Positions 1-8,557 are shown, counted from the first letter of the stretch. The stretch is 64,000 nucleotides of DNA from Stieleria maiorica (GCF_008035925.1 NZ_CP036264.1:9830123-9894122), one strand, 5' to 3'. Program-made: numbers and translations. Notes: generated by a model from the letters alone, not told the origin.

Positions 1-804
1 GTCGATCACGATCTGGTCGATGTCATCGTTGTAGATGTCCCGAATCGTTTTGATGATCAGGTCGCTTTCTTCGTACAACACGCCCGGCTGGTTGCCGCTT
101 TTGACGCGGCGGACGATCGTTTTCCACAACCGGATCAGATAGTCCATGTCGCGACCGAGTTCGTTCTCGCTGCGGCCGGCGCCGGCGGTGCGGACGATGA
201 ACCCGAGTCCCTTTGGCGGGCCGAGCGACAGCAGGCAGCGACGCAGCCGTTTGCGGTCGTCGTCGTCTTCAATCTTGCGGCTCACCCCGACGCGTTCGAG
301 TGCGGGCATCAGCACCAGGTAGCGTCCCGGGATGGAGATGTACGTGCTGAGCGTGGGTCCTTTGGTGCCGATCCCTTCCTTGATGACTTGGACCAGGACT
401 TCGTCGCCGCGTTTAAAGATCTCCTGGATCGGAGGTTTGATGCGCGGCCGTCCGCCTTTGAAGGCTCGTTTGGATCCGCGGCCGGATTCACGGGCGCGTT
501 TGGCAGCCGCCTCGGCCATCTCGTCCGATTCGCGTTTGATCTCCTCGGGGTCGTAGCCGCCTTGGCGAAAGTACTGGGGTTCGACGTCGCTGATGTGCAG
601 GAACCCGTTTCGTCCGACACCGAAGTCGACGAAGGCGGCTTGAATGCTGGGTTCCAGGTTGACGATTTTTCCTCGGTAGATGTTTCCGGCAAAGGCTTCG
701 ACACTCTTGCGTTCGACGTACAACTCTTCCAGTTTTCCGTCGTCCAGGATGGCGATGCGGCTCTCTTCGGGCTGGAGCACGTTCATCAACATTTCGCGTT
801 TCAT
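1..804 (-). CDS. Ribonuclease E/G family protein (N-terminal part, cut by window edge)
   Basis: The reverse strand is open from an ATG at 802-804 to the window edge, giving 268 residues that begin MKREMLMNVLQPEESRIAIL. The segment with DGKLEELYVER, then GNIYRGKIVNLEPSIQAAFV and FVDFGVGRNGFLHISD, is the S1-type RNA-binding start typical of RNase E/G, an endoribonuclease for rRNA and mRNA processing. The C-terminal part lies outside the window, so RNase E and RNase G cannot be told apart. Its ATG directly follows the TAA of the upstream DUF2344 gene, so the two are probably co-transcribed and translationally coupled. Confidence 0.9.
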   Translation of the reverse strand, partial: MKREMLMNVLQPEESRIAILDDGKLEELYVERKSVEAFAGNIYRGKIVNLEPSIQAAFVDFGVGRNGFLHISDVEPQYFRQGGYDPEEIKRESDEMAEAAAKRARESGRGSKRAFKGGRPRIKPPIQEIFKRGDEVLVQVIKEGIGTKGPTLSTYISIPGRYLVLMPALERVGVSRKIEDDDDRKRLRRCLLSLGPPKGLGFIVRTAGAGRSENELGRDMDYLIRLWKTIVRRVKSGNQPGVLYEESDLIIKTIRDIYNDDIDQIVID

Positions 805-1611
805 TTAGTTCACCTCGTCGGTGTGTTCGCCGTGGTGCGGCGATTGGTTTGCGATTGCTAAAAATTCGGGATCCGTGGTCGGAAACTCGCGTTTCAGAAC
901 CACTTCTGTACGAGTGATTTGCGACCCGTGGGCGATCCAATCGGAGCATCCGATCAGATCCAACACGTCGGTCGGCTTGAGGGTCGCCGCGTCGCTGGCG
1001 GCCATCGAAAGATCGATGTGGTCGTTAAAGGTCAACGACAGAATCTGCTCGGCGACCTTGAACGTCACCGGCTTGTTTTTTCGAGTCACCGTGACGCTCT
1101 CGCGAGACAGAAACGCCGCCAGATCGGACCGGATCAGGTCTTCATCGAGTGGCGCGGCGCCCAGCTCGGGATCGGGGCGGGTGATCACATACTCGGTGCG
1201 TTCCAGCTTTGCCTTGCCGCTGTCGGCGGGCAGCAATTGAACGCTCTTGATCGTCAGCCCCGGTTGGTCGTCGTGATCCAGCCGGCGGAACAACTCGGGT
1301 GCGGACAGTCGTTCGGCCAAGTCCAGTTCGACGACTTCGTTGAGACCGCTGATACCGAGTGCGAGTGCCGACGGGAATCCGATTCGTGGTTTGGGGTGAA
1401 AGCCCTCGGTCATCGACAGTTGCAACTGGGCGCGGCGCACCAAGCGTTCCCACAACCGCGCCAGATCGCGGTGACTGGTCCATCGCAGCAGGCCTGTTTT
1501 TGCGAAACGAATTCGGTAGCGCAAACGCAACGGCTCGGCGGCGGTCACTTGATCCGTCGCTTCGTCGGTCGTGTCGTCAGTCGGAGGGATGGAGGTTGGG
1601 GGAGAAGACAT
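805..1611 (-). CDS. TIGR03936 / DUF2344 radical SAM-linked protein
   Basis: This 268-residue protein has the DUF2344 signature: RYRIRFAKTGLLRWTSHRDL, then RRAQLQLSMTEGFHPKPRIG and a SALALGISGLNEVVEL segment. Family members are usually fused to, or encoded beside, a YgiQ-like radical SAM protein and often precede RNase E/G, as here; the biochemical role is not established. No radical SAM partner is visible, because the upstream gene is PTS enzyme I. Only 13 bases separate it from the enzyme I stop, and its stop abuts the RNase E/G start, so an operon is likely. The first ~25 residues are a low-complexity Thr/Asp-rich lead. Confidence 0.85.
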   Translation of the reverse strand: MSSPPTSIPPTDDTTDEATDQVTAAEPLRLRYRIRFAKTGLLRWTSHRDLARLWERLVRRAQLQLSMTEGFHPKPRIGFPSALALGISGLNEVVELDLAERLSAPELFRRLDHDDQPGLTIKSVQLLPADSGKAKLERTEYVITRPDPELGAAPLDEDLIRSDLAAFLSRESVTVTRKNKPVTFKVAEQILSLTFNDHIDLSMAASDAATLKPTDVLDLIGCSDWIAHGSQITRTEVVLKREFPTTDPEFLAIANQSPHHGEHTDEVN

Positions 1612-1624
1612 GAATGGTGGGCTA

Positions 1625-3370
1625 TCAGGTCACGATCAGTTCGGGAACGTATTCGCCGAGCCGGTCGAGTAAATACAGGTCGACGTCACGCGCCGCTTCG
1701 AGTTGCATGACGCGTTCGGCCATCTGTTCGCATTGGCCGATGGAGACGGAACGAATCGCCTTTTTGACTCGCAGCAGCGACGACGGCGGGACGCTCAAGT
1801 GGCGAACGCCCATGCCCATCAACAACAGCGCGCGAGCCGGGTTGCTGCTCATTTCACCGCAGATCGAAAGCGGGCGATCATGTTCTTTGGCGACCTCGAC
1901 GCAGCGGGCGATCAGACGCAGCACGGCCGGGTCGCTGGATTGGTACAGGTCGGCGACGTATTCGTTGCTACGGTCGACGGCCAGGGTGTACTGGGCCAGA
2001 TCGTTGGTCCCGATCGACAGAAAATCGACTTCTTCGACGAACCGATCCAGCATCATCACGGCCGCGGGGACTTCGACCATCATGCCGACGGGGATGTTGC
2101 TGCGGTGGGGTGTGCCGGATTCTTCCAGGTCTTCGGCGACGACGTTCAGCAACATCCGCGCTTGCCGGAATTCGGCCAGCGTCGTGATCAACGGAAACAT
2201 CACGCGGATGTCGCCGTGAACGGCCGCCCGCAAGATGGCCCGCAATTGGGGTCGGAACAGATCCAGATTCCGCAGTGACAGACGAATGCTGCGCAGTCCC
2301 AGGAAGGGATTGTGTTCATGTTCGGCAAGCGGCCGATGGCCCATCTTGTCGGCGCCCAGGTCCAGGGTGCGGATGACGACGGGGCGGCCATCCATCTCGC
2401 GGACCACTTGGCTGTAGGCTTGATAGTGGTCTTCTTCGCTGGGTTCTTCGGCGCTGGACAGGTACAAGAACTCGGTGCGGTAAAGTCCGATCCCGTCGGC
2501 GCCGCGTTCCAGGCAGGTGGTCGTTTCGTGGGGGAATTCGATGTTGGCGCTCAACCGCAGCGGCGTCCCGTCGATGGTTTCGGCGGGCAGGTCACGAAGC
2601 TCGGACAGTTTGGCGGTCAACGACCGTCGTTCTTTGAGCCGTTTCTTGTAGCTGGCCAGGGTCTCGGCGTCGGGATCCAGGATCACCCGTCCGCGATCTC
2701 CGTCGACGATCACCTTGATGCGATTGCCGACTTGATCGAGGAAATTACCGATGCCGACCACCGCGGGAAGCTCCAAGCCTTTGGCGACGATCGCGGTGTG
2801 GCCGCCGGGGCCGCCGGTTTCGGTGCAGAACCCGCGGACATAGCGGCGGTCCAGGTTGGCGGTTTCGCTGGGGGTCAGGACATGCGAGAGGATGATCACC
2901 GCTTCATCCAGATCCGTCAGTCGGCTTTCCGAGACGGCGCCCAGGCAGAACAGCAATTGCTTTTCGATGTCCAAGACGTCTTCGGCACGATCGGCCAGCA
3001 GCGGGTTGTCCAGCTTTCGCAGCGCTTCGGCATAGTTGTGCAAGACGCGGCTGACGGCGTAGGCGGCCGACTGATGCTCCTCTTCGATCCGCCGCCGCAG
3101 TTCGGCCTGCAGTCGCGGATCGTGCAACATCTGCAGTTGGGCGGCAAAGATGTCGCCGGTGTGTTCGCCGGCGACGGCCGAGGTTTCCAGGCGATTGGAT
3201 TCCAAACGGTTGGACACGCGGTCGACGGCATCGCGCAACCGAGCGAACTCCGCTTCCACTTCATCAGCGGCGAGCAGAGAACGCGGGATTCGATAACCGG
3301 CCGCATCCAGCACTAGCGCTGGGCCGATCGCGACCCCGGGTGAAACAGGGATGCCTTGAAGTTCGACCAT
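1625..3370 (-). CDS. ptsI: Phosphoenolpyruvate-protein phosphotransferase (PTS enzyme I)
   Basis: The 581-residue product has the usual enzyme I length and starts at ATG with VELQGIPVSPGVAIGPALVL. It moves phosphate from PEP to HPr in the cytoplasm. The phosphohistidine loop TGGPGGHTAIVAKGLELP places the active His at about residue 191, the normal position. The PEP-binding barrel shows the IGTNDLAQYTLAVDRSNEYV and SICGEMSSNP blocks with the catalytic Cys. HPr and a IIA protein lie upstream on the same strand, but no sugar permease is in view, so a regulatory role is inferred. HPr is 352 bp upstream, so enzyme I may have its own promoter. Confidence 0.95.
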   Translation of the reverse strand: MVELQGIPVSPGVAIGPALVLDAAGYRIPRSLLAADEVEAEFARLRDAVDRVSNRLESNRLETSAVAGEHTGDIFAAQLQMLHDPRLQAELRRRIEEEHQSAAYAVSRVLHNYAEALRKLDNPLLADRAEDVLDIEKQLLFCLGAVSESRLTDLDEAVIILSHVLTPSETANLDRRYVRGFCTETGGPGGHTAIVAKGLELPAVVGIGNFLDQVGNRIKVIVDGDRGRVILDPDAETLASYKKRLKERRSLTAKLSELRDLPAETIDGTPLRLSANIEFPHETTTCLERGADGIGLYRTEFLYLSSAEEPSEEDHYQAYSQVVREMDGRPVVIRTLDLGADKMGHRPLAEHEHNPFLGLRSIRLSLRNLDLFRPQLRAILRAAVHGDIRVMFPLITTLAEFRQARMLLNVVAEDLEESGTPHRSNIPVGMMVEVPAAVMMLDRFVEEVDFLSIGTNDLAQYTLAVDRSNEYVADLYQSSDPAVLRLIARCVEVAKEHDRPLSICGEMSSNPARALLLMGMGVRHLSVPPSSLLRVKKAIRSVSIGQCEQMAERVMQLEAARDVDLYLLDRLGEYVPELIVT

Positions 3371-3722
3371 CGTGGTTCGATGGGGCGGCGCTGATCTGCC
3401 GAGCGCTTGAAGGTCACGCGATCGAGCGATGACAAACGGTGCCCGTCGATGTTCACGGCGCCCTCAGGCGGTGACATCGGCAAACGGTTTGTCGTGATCG
3501 TGCGCACCTTGCAGCGAGGCTCGGTCAATTCAATCCGATCCATCGAGGTGGAGTGTGTACGGGGGTTCGAAGATCGCGGCGGTTCGGCGTTGATCTTCCA
3601 GCGGGAATGTATGGGTGTCTGTCGGTCTGGGAACGACGCCATCGCCGCCGGGCATCGATCACGCTTCGATCATGAATCGTGCCGGCGGTGGGTCGCCAGA
3701 GCCGGGGTGCGTTCGTTTCGGA
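3371..3722. other. Non-coding interval between HPr and enzyme I genes
   Basis: I see no convincing gene here; the open frames are short and have no recognisable protein. Near the HPr end two nested inverted repeats occur: CGCCAGAGCCGGG (3694-3706) pairs with CCCGGCTCTGGCG (3765-3777), and GGTCGGAT (3735-3742) pairs with ATCCGACC (3759-3766). They span the HPr stop region and could attenuate or stabilise the transcript 3' end. No U-tract was found. Confidence 0.4.
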
Positions 3723-4070
3723 TCAAGCAGGCGAGGTCGGATCGGTTTCTCTGACTTCATCCGACCCGGCTCTGGCGGGGGCGGAATGATTCTCGTCAGC
3801 TTCGTCGAATCCGCGTTGGAAAAACTGCTCGATCGATTCGATTGCGGTTTCCGCGTCGTTGCCTTCGGCGGACAGGGTCAGCTCGGTGCCGAGGGCGGCC
3901 CCGAGCGTCAGGAGTGATAAGATGCTTTTGCAGTCAACCATTTCACCGCCACGACCGATTTGGATCACGGACTCGAACTGATTGGCCATCCGCACCAGAA
4001 GATCTGCCGGGCGTGCGTGCAGCCCTTGCGGATTGGAAACAACGACGGTGCGGCAAAGCGCTTTTGACAT
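3723..4070 (-). CDS. ptsH: HPr phosphocarrier protein
   Basis: The first ~90 of 115 residues are a standard HPr. The phosphorylated His18 lies in NPQGLHARPADLLVRM, and the regulatory Ser49 lies in DCKSILSLLTLGAALG, equivalent to Ser46 of Gram-positive HPr. HPr carries phosphate from enzyme I to IIA proteins. Having both sites suggests possible HPr kinase control, but no hprK is in the window. The C-terminal ~25 residues after ESIEQFFQRGF form a polar tail beyond the normal ~88-residue fold. The IIA gene lies 81 bp upstream. Confidence 0.93.
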   Translation of the reverse strand: MSKALCRTVVVSNPQGLHARPADLLVRMANQFESVIQIGRGGEMVDCKSILSLLTLGAALGTELTLSAEGNDAETAIESIEQFFQRGFDEADENHSAPARAGSDEVRETDPTSPA

Positions 4071-4151
4071 GCAAAAAGCGGGTCTGTATCGGGTGTCTAA
4101 AGGGGTTTGGGGTCCGGGCGGGGCCGCTGCAGACGCGGCCCGATCGAACCA

Positions 4152-4631
4152 TCAGCCGGTGGCAAACTGGTTGTCGTCGGCTTCCTGCAATAACTGGGTG
4201 ATGTCCTCGGCTGACTTGCTCTGTTTGAGAAATCGACAGAAGGTTTCGTCGCGCAACTGACGCGAGATGTTCTCCAATGCCCGCAGGTGATCGCCGGGGC
4301 GCTCCGGGGGGCTGATCAACAGGAAGAACAGCTGAACCCGTTCTCCGTCAAGTGAATCAAAGTCAACCCCTTCCTCGCTGACTCCGACGGTACCGACCAG
4401 CTTTTGCACGCTGGGGTGTTTGGTGTGCGGAACCGCGACGCCGCGACCGATGCCGGTCGAACCGAGTTCCTCACGCTTCATGATGGCGGCGATGATGTCG
4501 TCGCGCTGCTCCGCATCGATCTCGCCCGACTCAAGCAAACATTGAACGAGCTCTTCGATCGCTTGCTCTTTTGTCCGGGCCTTGAGTTCGGCCTTGATCG
4601 ACTGCGTACTGATGAAATCTGCAAACTTCAT
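4152..4631 (-). CDS. PTS EIIA component, PtsN/fructose type
   Basis: A single EIIA domain of 159 residues from ATG 4631 (MKFADFISTQSIKAELKART). The phosphorylatable His69 lies in GIGRGVAVPHTKHPSV, followed by VQLFFLLISPPERPGDHL, as in PtsN and fructose IIA proteins. It would receive phosphate from the neighbouring HPr. With no membrane IIC nearby, a PtsN-like regulatory role is inferred. An upstream GTG at 4667 would add 12 residues, but the family normally starts at the MKF position. HPF is just upstream, recalling the rpoN-hpf-ptsN order of proteobacteria, without rpoN in view. Confidence 0.9.
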   Translation of the reverse strand: MKFADFISTQSIKAELKARTKEQAIEELVQCLLESGEIDAEQRDDIIAAIMKREELGSTGIGRGVAVPHTKHPSVQKLVGTVGVSEEGVDFDSLDGERVQLFFLLISPPERPGDHLRALENISRQLRDETFCRFLKQSKSAEDITQLLQEADDNQFATG

Positions 4632-4694
4632 GGGGTGTGAATTTTCGTTGAGTGTATCGACAACCACGAGGCGCTCGACTGGTTCAAGAGCCGA

Positions 4695-5033
4695 TTACTC
4701 GTCGTTTGCCGGGGTTTCAATGTGTTTGTGTCCGGTGGCGCGGTGGCCCGTTTTCTTCTCTTTGATCCGGCGAAGCTGCTGCTCCACTTTCGGGATCGAC
4801 ATGTCCAAAGCTGCGATCACCGTGGTGGCTTCCGCGGTGGCGACACATTCTCCGGAATGCTCGATGGAAACTTGGATTTCAACCGCAGGCTTATCGGTGT
4901 TTTCAAGATCAACCGTGACTTCAATCGCATTGATTCGGTCATTGAGACGCCTCAGTTTGACGGCCTTCTCTTGAATCAACTCCTGGTCACCCGGCTGAAG
5001 ACTGCCATGGCGAGCTGAAACACTTACCTGCAT
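4695..5033 (-). CDS. hpf: Ribosome hibernation promoting factor, short form
   Basis: The product is 112 residues, MQVSVSARHGSLQPGDQELI onward, with the HPF/YfiA fold hallmarks: an RRLNDRINAIEVTVDLEN strand, HSGECVATAEA, and the VIAALDMSIPKVEQQLRRIK helix. It binds the 30S decoding region and inactivates ribosomes in slow growth. The length fits the short form without the C-terminal dimerisation domain. ATG 5033 was chosen because the family starts here and a GAGAG purine run lies just upstream; the frame stays open to 5363 but that part has no family similarity. The tail KKTGHRATGHKHIETPANDE is polar. Confidence 0.9.
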   Translation of the reverse strand: MQVSVSARHGSLQPGDQELIQEKAVKLRRLNDRINAIEVTVDLENTDKPAVEIQVSIEHSGECVATAEATTVIAALDMSIPKVEQQLRRIKEKKTGHRATGHKHIETPANDE

Positions 5034-5384
5034 CGTTGCTACTCTCCGATCGATGAAATCCGACTCCGTCACCGTCCGACTGGACGCGGCTCCCTGCCCA
5101 GGTCCGAGTTTTGTTTCGCCTGCAGACAGGGCGGTTCGCGACCGCCGGATCGTCAGAAACCCGGCACGCCGTGACGACAGAGTGCTCCTGTTAAACCGCA
5201 AGCATACGCGACAGAACCGTCGACGGGTAGCGATCATTTTTACAGATAGTCCGTTTGGGTGGTGACCCAAGGCCGAATCTGCGGATCGATTCTCCCCCGA
5301 CACCCCGCCGATGAACCATACCTCAACCCTCCTAAGAAATTCGACGAGGATTCTTTTGTCCACTACTCGTTTCGCCCCCCGGGT

Positions 5385-5662
5385 CCGAGGTCGTGCGGTT
5401 TACAAGTCCTTCATCCTAAGGGGTTTTTGCAAATTTCTCCGGCCGCCCTGAACCACATGGAGGTCGATTGCCCACGGATAGCAGCGCGAACCCACGGATC
5501 CCAGGCCGTATCACATCCGTGGGTTCGCGCTGCTATCCGTGGGCCTTTTCGATTCTTCAGACCGCCTGCCTGAACGCACCACCTCAAAGCAAGCTTCCTG
5601 CCCAGGGGAGTGAAACGTGTAAACGCCTAGTATCTCCAAGGTTAAAAACCGCACGACCTCGG
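5385..5662. repeat. Inverted-repeat element with 17-bp outer arms and nested hairpin
   Basis: CCGAGGTCGTGCGGTTT at 5385-5401 is perfectly complementary to AAACCGCACGACCTCGG at 5646-5662. Similarity seems to continue weakly inward (a TCCTAAGG-like stretch on the left, CTAGTATCTCCAAGG on the right). The 29-bp palindrome at 5471-5543 lies inside. This could be a small non-autonomous mobile element or a structured RNA. Confidence 0.6.
5471..5543. repeat. Perfect 29-bp hairpin with 15-base loop
   Basis: The left arm 5471-5499 (CCCACGGATAGCAGCGCGAA, then CCCACGGAT) is an exact reverse complement of 5515-5543. Each arm itself begins and ends with CCCACGGAT, so there are direct repeats within each arm as well. 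The loop is 5500-5514. There is no U-tract, so an ordinary intrinsic terminator is unlikely. Confidence 0.8.
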
Positions 5663-5909
5663 CCGCGAGGAGACTTACCAGGAGGGCGAAAGACGACCAT
5701 CGGCTGCAGGCTCGGGAACCACAAATCCACCCCGGCCGGCTGTTGCTGGGCGAAACCGTCCCCCTTTTCGGTCTTCCTGGGTCGGAAAACCGACCGAGCT
5801 CCCCGGACGGGAGTGGCGACTTCGTGCGGTTATTGCTAACTTACGTGGCCAAAATCTACCTCGGCGGTCCGCCGAAACTCAATTCGTCCCCTCTAGCCCC
5901 TGACCATCC

Positions 5910-6191
5910 ATGGCCCGTAAGGTCGTCAGCCGAGCCGAAAAAGCTGCCGAAGCGGAAGCTGCCGAAAAGGCACTCGCCTCGAAAAAGAAGAAGTCCAGCA
6001 AGCGAACCAAGGCGGCTGAGAATGTCAGGATGCGTCTTTACTGGGGCGTCTTCAGCCAGAACTTGAAGCGGGTCGCCGTCTTTGATTTCGACAAAAAGGG
6101 CGAAGCGGACAAACGCGCCAAGGAATTGAGCAAGGGCGGAAAATCACCGCACTTTGTCCAAAAAGTCAAAGAAGAAATCAAAGTCGAGTAG
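5910..6191 (+). CDS. Small Lys/Ala-rich hypothetical protein
   Basis: The 93-residue product begins MARKVVSRAEKAAEAEAAEK and has a basic, helical, probably disordered first third with a KKKKSSKRTK run. A compact C-terminal half follows, with MRLYWGVFSQNLKRVAVFDF and a KRAKELSKGGKSPHFVQKVK stretch. I do not recognise the family. The switch from a charged tail to an aromatic-rich block that looks like a beta-alpha fold supports a real gene. It ends 9 bp before the agmatine deiminase gene on the same strand, so co-transcription is likely. The basic tail could bind nucleic acid, which is speculation. Confidence 0.75.
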   Translation: MARKVVSRAEKAAEAEAAEKALASKKKKSSKRTKAAENVRMRLYWGVFSQNLKRVAVFDFDKKGEADKRAKELSKGGKSPHFVQKVKEEIKVE

Positions 6192-6200
6192 TCCAGCGAC

Positions 6201-7220
6201 GTGAAACGGGTTCCCGCCGAGTGGGAACGGCAAGCCGCCGTTTGGATCGCATGGCCCCACAACCACGACACCTGGCCGGATCGGTTTGCGCCGGTCCCGG
6301 GCTGTTTTCGGCGGATGATCGAATTGATCGCCCCGGCTGTCCCCGTGCACGTGATCGGTGCTGCAGACCTGCGCCCGTCAGCGGGGCTGGAAAACCTGGC
6401 CGACGTCACTTGGATCGACATCCCGACCAATGACAGTTGGATCCGCGATTACGGTCCGACCTTTGTCGTCGACGGCACCGAGCAGCTCGCGATCGATTGG
6501 GGCTACAACAGCTGGGGCGGAAAGTACCCGCCGTGGGACGCCGACAACGCTGCAACGGCCCAGATCATTCAGCATGCCGACTGGAAACGCGTCGAAGGCG
6601 GTTTGACGCTCGAAGGCGGCGCGCTGGAATGGGACGGCAGCGGGCGTTTGCTGACGACCACAGAATGCTTGGTCACCGAAACGCGCAACCCGGGCTGGAC
6701 CAAGCCGCAAGTCGAATCCCAGTTGCAATCGCTGGCCGGGGCGCGAGAAATCGTGTGGGTCGACGGCGGCGGGTTGATCGGTGACGACACCGACGGACAC
6801 ATCGACCAGTTGGCCCGCTTCATTGATCCCGAAACGGTCGTCGTCGCCGTCAGCGATGATCCCGACGATCCGAATCACGCCGGACTCCAACGCAACGAAC
6901 GCCAACTCCGTCAGTGGGCACAATCGACATCGCCCCAGGTGACCGTCCACCGCTTGCCGATCCCTCCGGCCCGCTTCATCAACGACCAACGCGTCCCGGA
7001 AAGCTACTGCAATTTTCTGCGGTTGGGCCCCGATCGATTGCTGGTGCCGACGTTCCGAAGTGAAACCCACGATTCGGATGCGATCACGTTGCTCAGCCGA
7101 CTCGCCCGGCAACAATCACCGGCGGTCGAAGTGATCGGCGTCGATTGCCACGATCTGATTTGGGGACTCGGCGCCCTGCACTGTGCCAGTTGCAACCAGC
7201 CGGCGATGGAGTTGGAGTGA
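6201..7220 (+). CDS. aguA: Agmatine deiminase (peptidyl-arginine deiminase family)
   Basis: At 339 residues this matches the agmatine deiminase family, which converts agmatine to N-carbamoylputrescine and ammonia in putrescine synthesis. It shows the N-terminal RVPAEWERQAAVWIAWPHN block, the NDSWIRDYGPTFVV substrate loop, LEGGALEWDGSG, and DDTDGHIDQLARF with the catalytic Asp/His. The nucleophile is Cys328 in WGLGALHCAS. The start ATG follows the 93-residue gene by 9 bp. A peptidyl-arginine deiminase role is less likely without a signal peptide. Confidence 0.92.
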   Translation: MKRVPAEWERQAAVWIAWPHNHDTWPDRFAPVPGCFRRMIELIAPAVPVHVIGAADLRPSAGLENLADVTWIDIPTNDSWIRDYGPTFVVDGTEQLAIDWGYNSWGGKYPPWDADNAATAQIIQHADWKRVEGGLTLEGGALEWDGSGRLLTTTECLVTETRNPGWTKPQVESQLQSLAGAREIVWVDGGGLIGDDTDGHIDQLARFIDPETVVVAVSDDPDDPNHAGLQRNERQLRQWAQSTSPQVTVHRLPIPPARFINDQRVPESYCNFLRLGPDRLLVPTFRSETHDSDAITLLSRLARQQSPAVEVIGVDCHDLIWGLGALHCASCNQPAMELE

Positions 7221-7231
7221 CACGGAAGTGG

Positions 7232-7334
7232 GGTCAAAAAATGGGATGGTCAAAAAATTAGGGCCGGTCGACGAGCCGAGTGTTGCTCCGTCGCGGCAAC
7301 ACCATTTTTTGACCACCAAATCTTTTGACCCGCC
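7232..7334. repeat. Palindromic element between two converging genes
   Basis: GGTCAAAAAATGG (7232-7244) pairs with CCATTTTTTGACC (7302-7314). An inner hairpin GTGTTGC (7280-7286) / GCAACAC (7296-7302) lies between the arms. A second GGTCAAAAAATT copy follows at 7248-7259, and a CTTTTGACCC echo lies at 7322-7331. The element starts 11 bases after the agmatine deiminase stop and may act as a bidirectional transcript end. Confidence 0.65.
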
Positions 7335-7411
7335 ACGCAGCAAATCTATCTGCCCGAATGGTTCTGCCATCGCTCTCGCGTGCTCTGATAACCGGTGAAT
7401 GTCCTCTGTAG

Positions 7412-8557
7412 CTAGCGGGACAACTTCGCCGCAGCCGTCTCCGCGCCGCGTAGGGCGCGCATGACGTTTCCGCCGAGCACTTTGTGAACGTCGGCTTCAC
7501 TGTATCCGCGATCGAGTAGTGCTTGGGTGATCAACGGGTACTTCGACACATCGTCCAATCCGGTCGGCAATCTCGGAACGCCGTCGAAGTCCGAACCGAT
7601 GCCGACGTGGTCGATGCCCGCGATGCGGATGACGTGTTCGAGGTGATCGACGACATCGTGGATGGAACCGCGCGACGATTCGTTCGCTTTCAAGCGTTCG
7701 CTCGGGACAACAAACTTGGAATAAAAATTGACCATCACCACACCACCGTTGGCGGCGACCAGCGGCAACACGTCGTCAGGCACGTTGCGCGGATGGTCGT
7801 TGATCGCGGCGGCCGAGGAATGCGAAAAGATGATCGGTGCAGCGGAGACCCCGATCGCTTGCTTCATCACTGCCGGCGACACGTGGGACAGGTCAACCAA
7901 CATGCCGATGCGGTTCATTTCGCGAACGACTTCCTTGCCGAATTCGGTCAGCCCGCCGTGGCGTGCATCGTCGGTCGCCGAATCCGCCCATGACAACGTC
8001 TTGGAATGTGTCAGCGTCATGTAGCGGCAGCCACGATCGTACAAACGTTTCAGGTTTGCCAACGATCCTTCGATCGAATGTCCGCCTTCGATGCCCATCA
8101 TGCAGGCGATCTTTCCCGCATCGGCAATCCGCTCCACATCGTCGGCGGTTGCGGCGATCTCAAACACGTCGTCGTAACGCTGCACCATCGCATCGACGAT
8201 GTCGATTTGCTCCAACGTCTGAAGCAACGAATCGCCCGTGGTCATCGTGTCGGCCGGAACGTAAACCGACCAAAACTGGGCTTTCAACCCGCCCTCACGT
8301 AGCCGAGGAATATCGGTGTGCAACTGCGGCTGTCGTTTGGCGATGTCAATTTCGTCGAACGACGAATGACCGGTCTTGCGGAACGCCCACGGAAGATCGT
8401 TGTGTCCGTCAAATAATAGTCCCGCGAAGTGCACCGAGCGGCCGTGATCGGTTAACACCAGATCCGGCATCGGAGCGGGGTCCACGGCCGACACGGGCAG
8501 CGGCACCAATAGTGTCGCGGCAAGAGTAGTGATCAGCAAATTAGCGCGTACGAACAT
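7412..8557 (-). CDS. Secreted membrane dipeptidase, peptidase family M19
   Basis: The ATG at 8557 opens with a signal peptide, MFVRANLLITTLAATLLVPL, cleaved near VSAVDPA, giving a 381-residue exported zinc dipeptidase of the renal dipeptidase family. Metal and substrate motifs appear in family order: LFDGHNDLPWAF, MMGIEGGHSIEG, MLVDLSHVSP, IIFSHSSAAAINDHPRNVPD and HVGIGSDFDG. It hydrolyses dipeptides, often with a D-residue. The open frame extends upstream to 8653 but lacks family features there. It converges with the agmatine deiminase gene and lies downstream of the cupin gene on the same strand. Confidence 0.92.
   Translation of the reverse strand: MFVRANLLITTLAATLLVPLPVSAVDPAPMPDLVLTDHGRSVHFAGLLFDGHNDLPWAFRKTGHSSFDEIDIAKRQPQLHTDIPRLREGGLKAQFWSVYVPADTMTTGDSLLQTLEQIDIVDAMVQRYDDVFEIAATADDVERIADAGKIACMMGIEGGHSIEGSLANLKRLYDRGCRYMTLTHSKTLSWADSATDDARHGGLTEFGKEVVREMNRIGMLVDLSHVSPAVMKQAIGVSAAPIIFSHSSAAAINDHPRNVPDDVLPLVAANGGVVMVNFYSKFVVPSERLKANESSRGSIHDVVDHLEHVIRIAGIDHVGIGSDFDGVPRLPTGLDDVSKYPLITQALLDRGYSEADVHKVLGGNVMRALRGAETAAAKLSR

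Larger units (their letters stand above)
5034..5909. other. Long non-coding interval with nested inverted repeats
   Basis: No convincing gene is seen in these 876 bases; frames at 5259-5573, 5468-5839 and 5743-6066 have no family features. The interval holds the divergent promoter regions of hpf and the 93-residue protein gene, plus the inverted-repeat elements listed separately. I looked for RNase P RNA, tmRNA and SRP RNA landmarks on both strands and found none. A structured RNA remains possible. Confidence 0.4.

Noticed and set aside
5034-5909. RNase P, tmRNA or SRP RNA gene
   Set aside because: None of the conserved core sequences I know for these RNAs was found on either strand.
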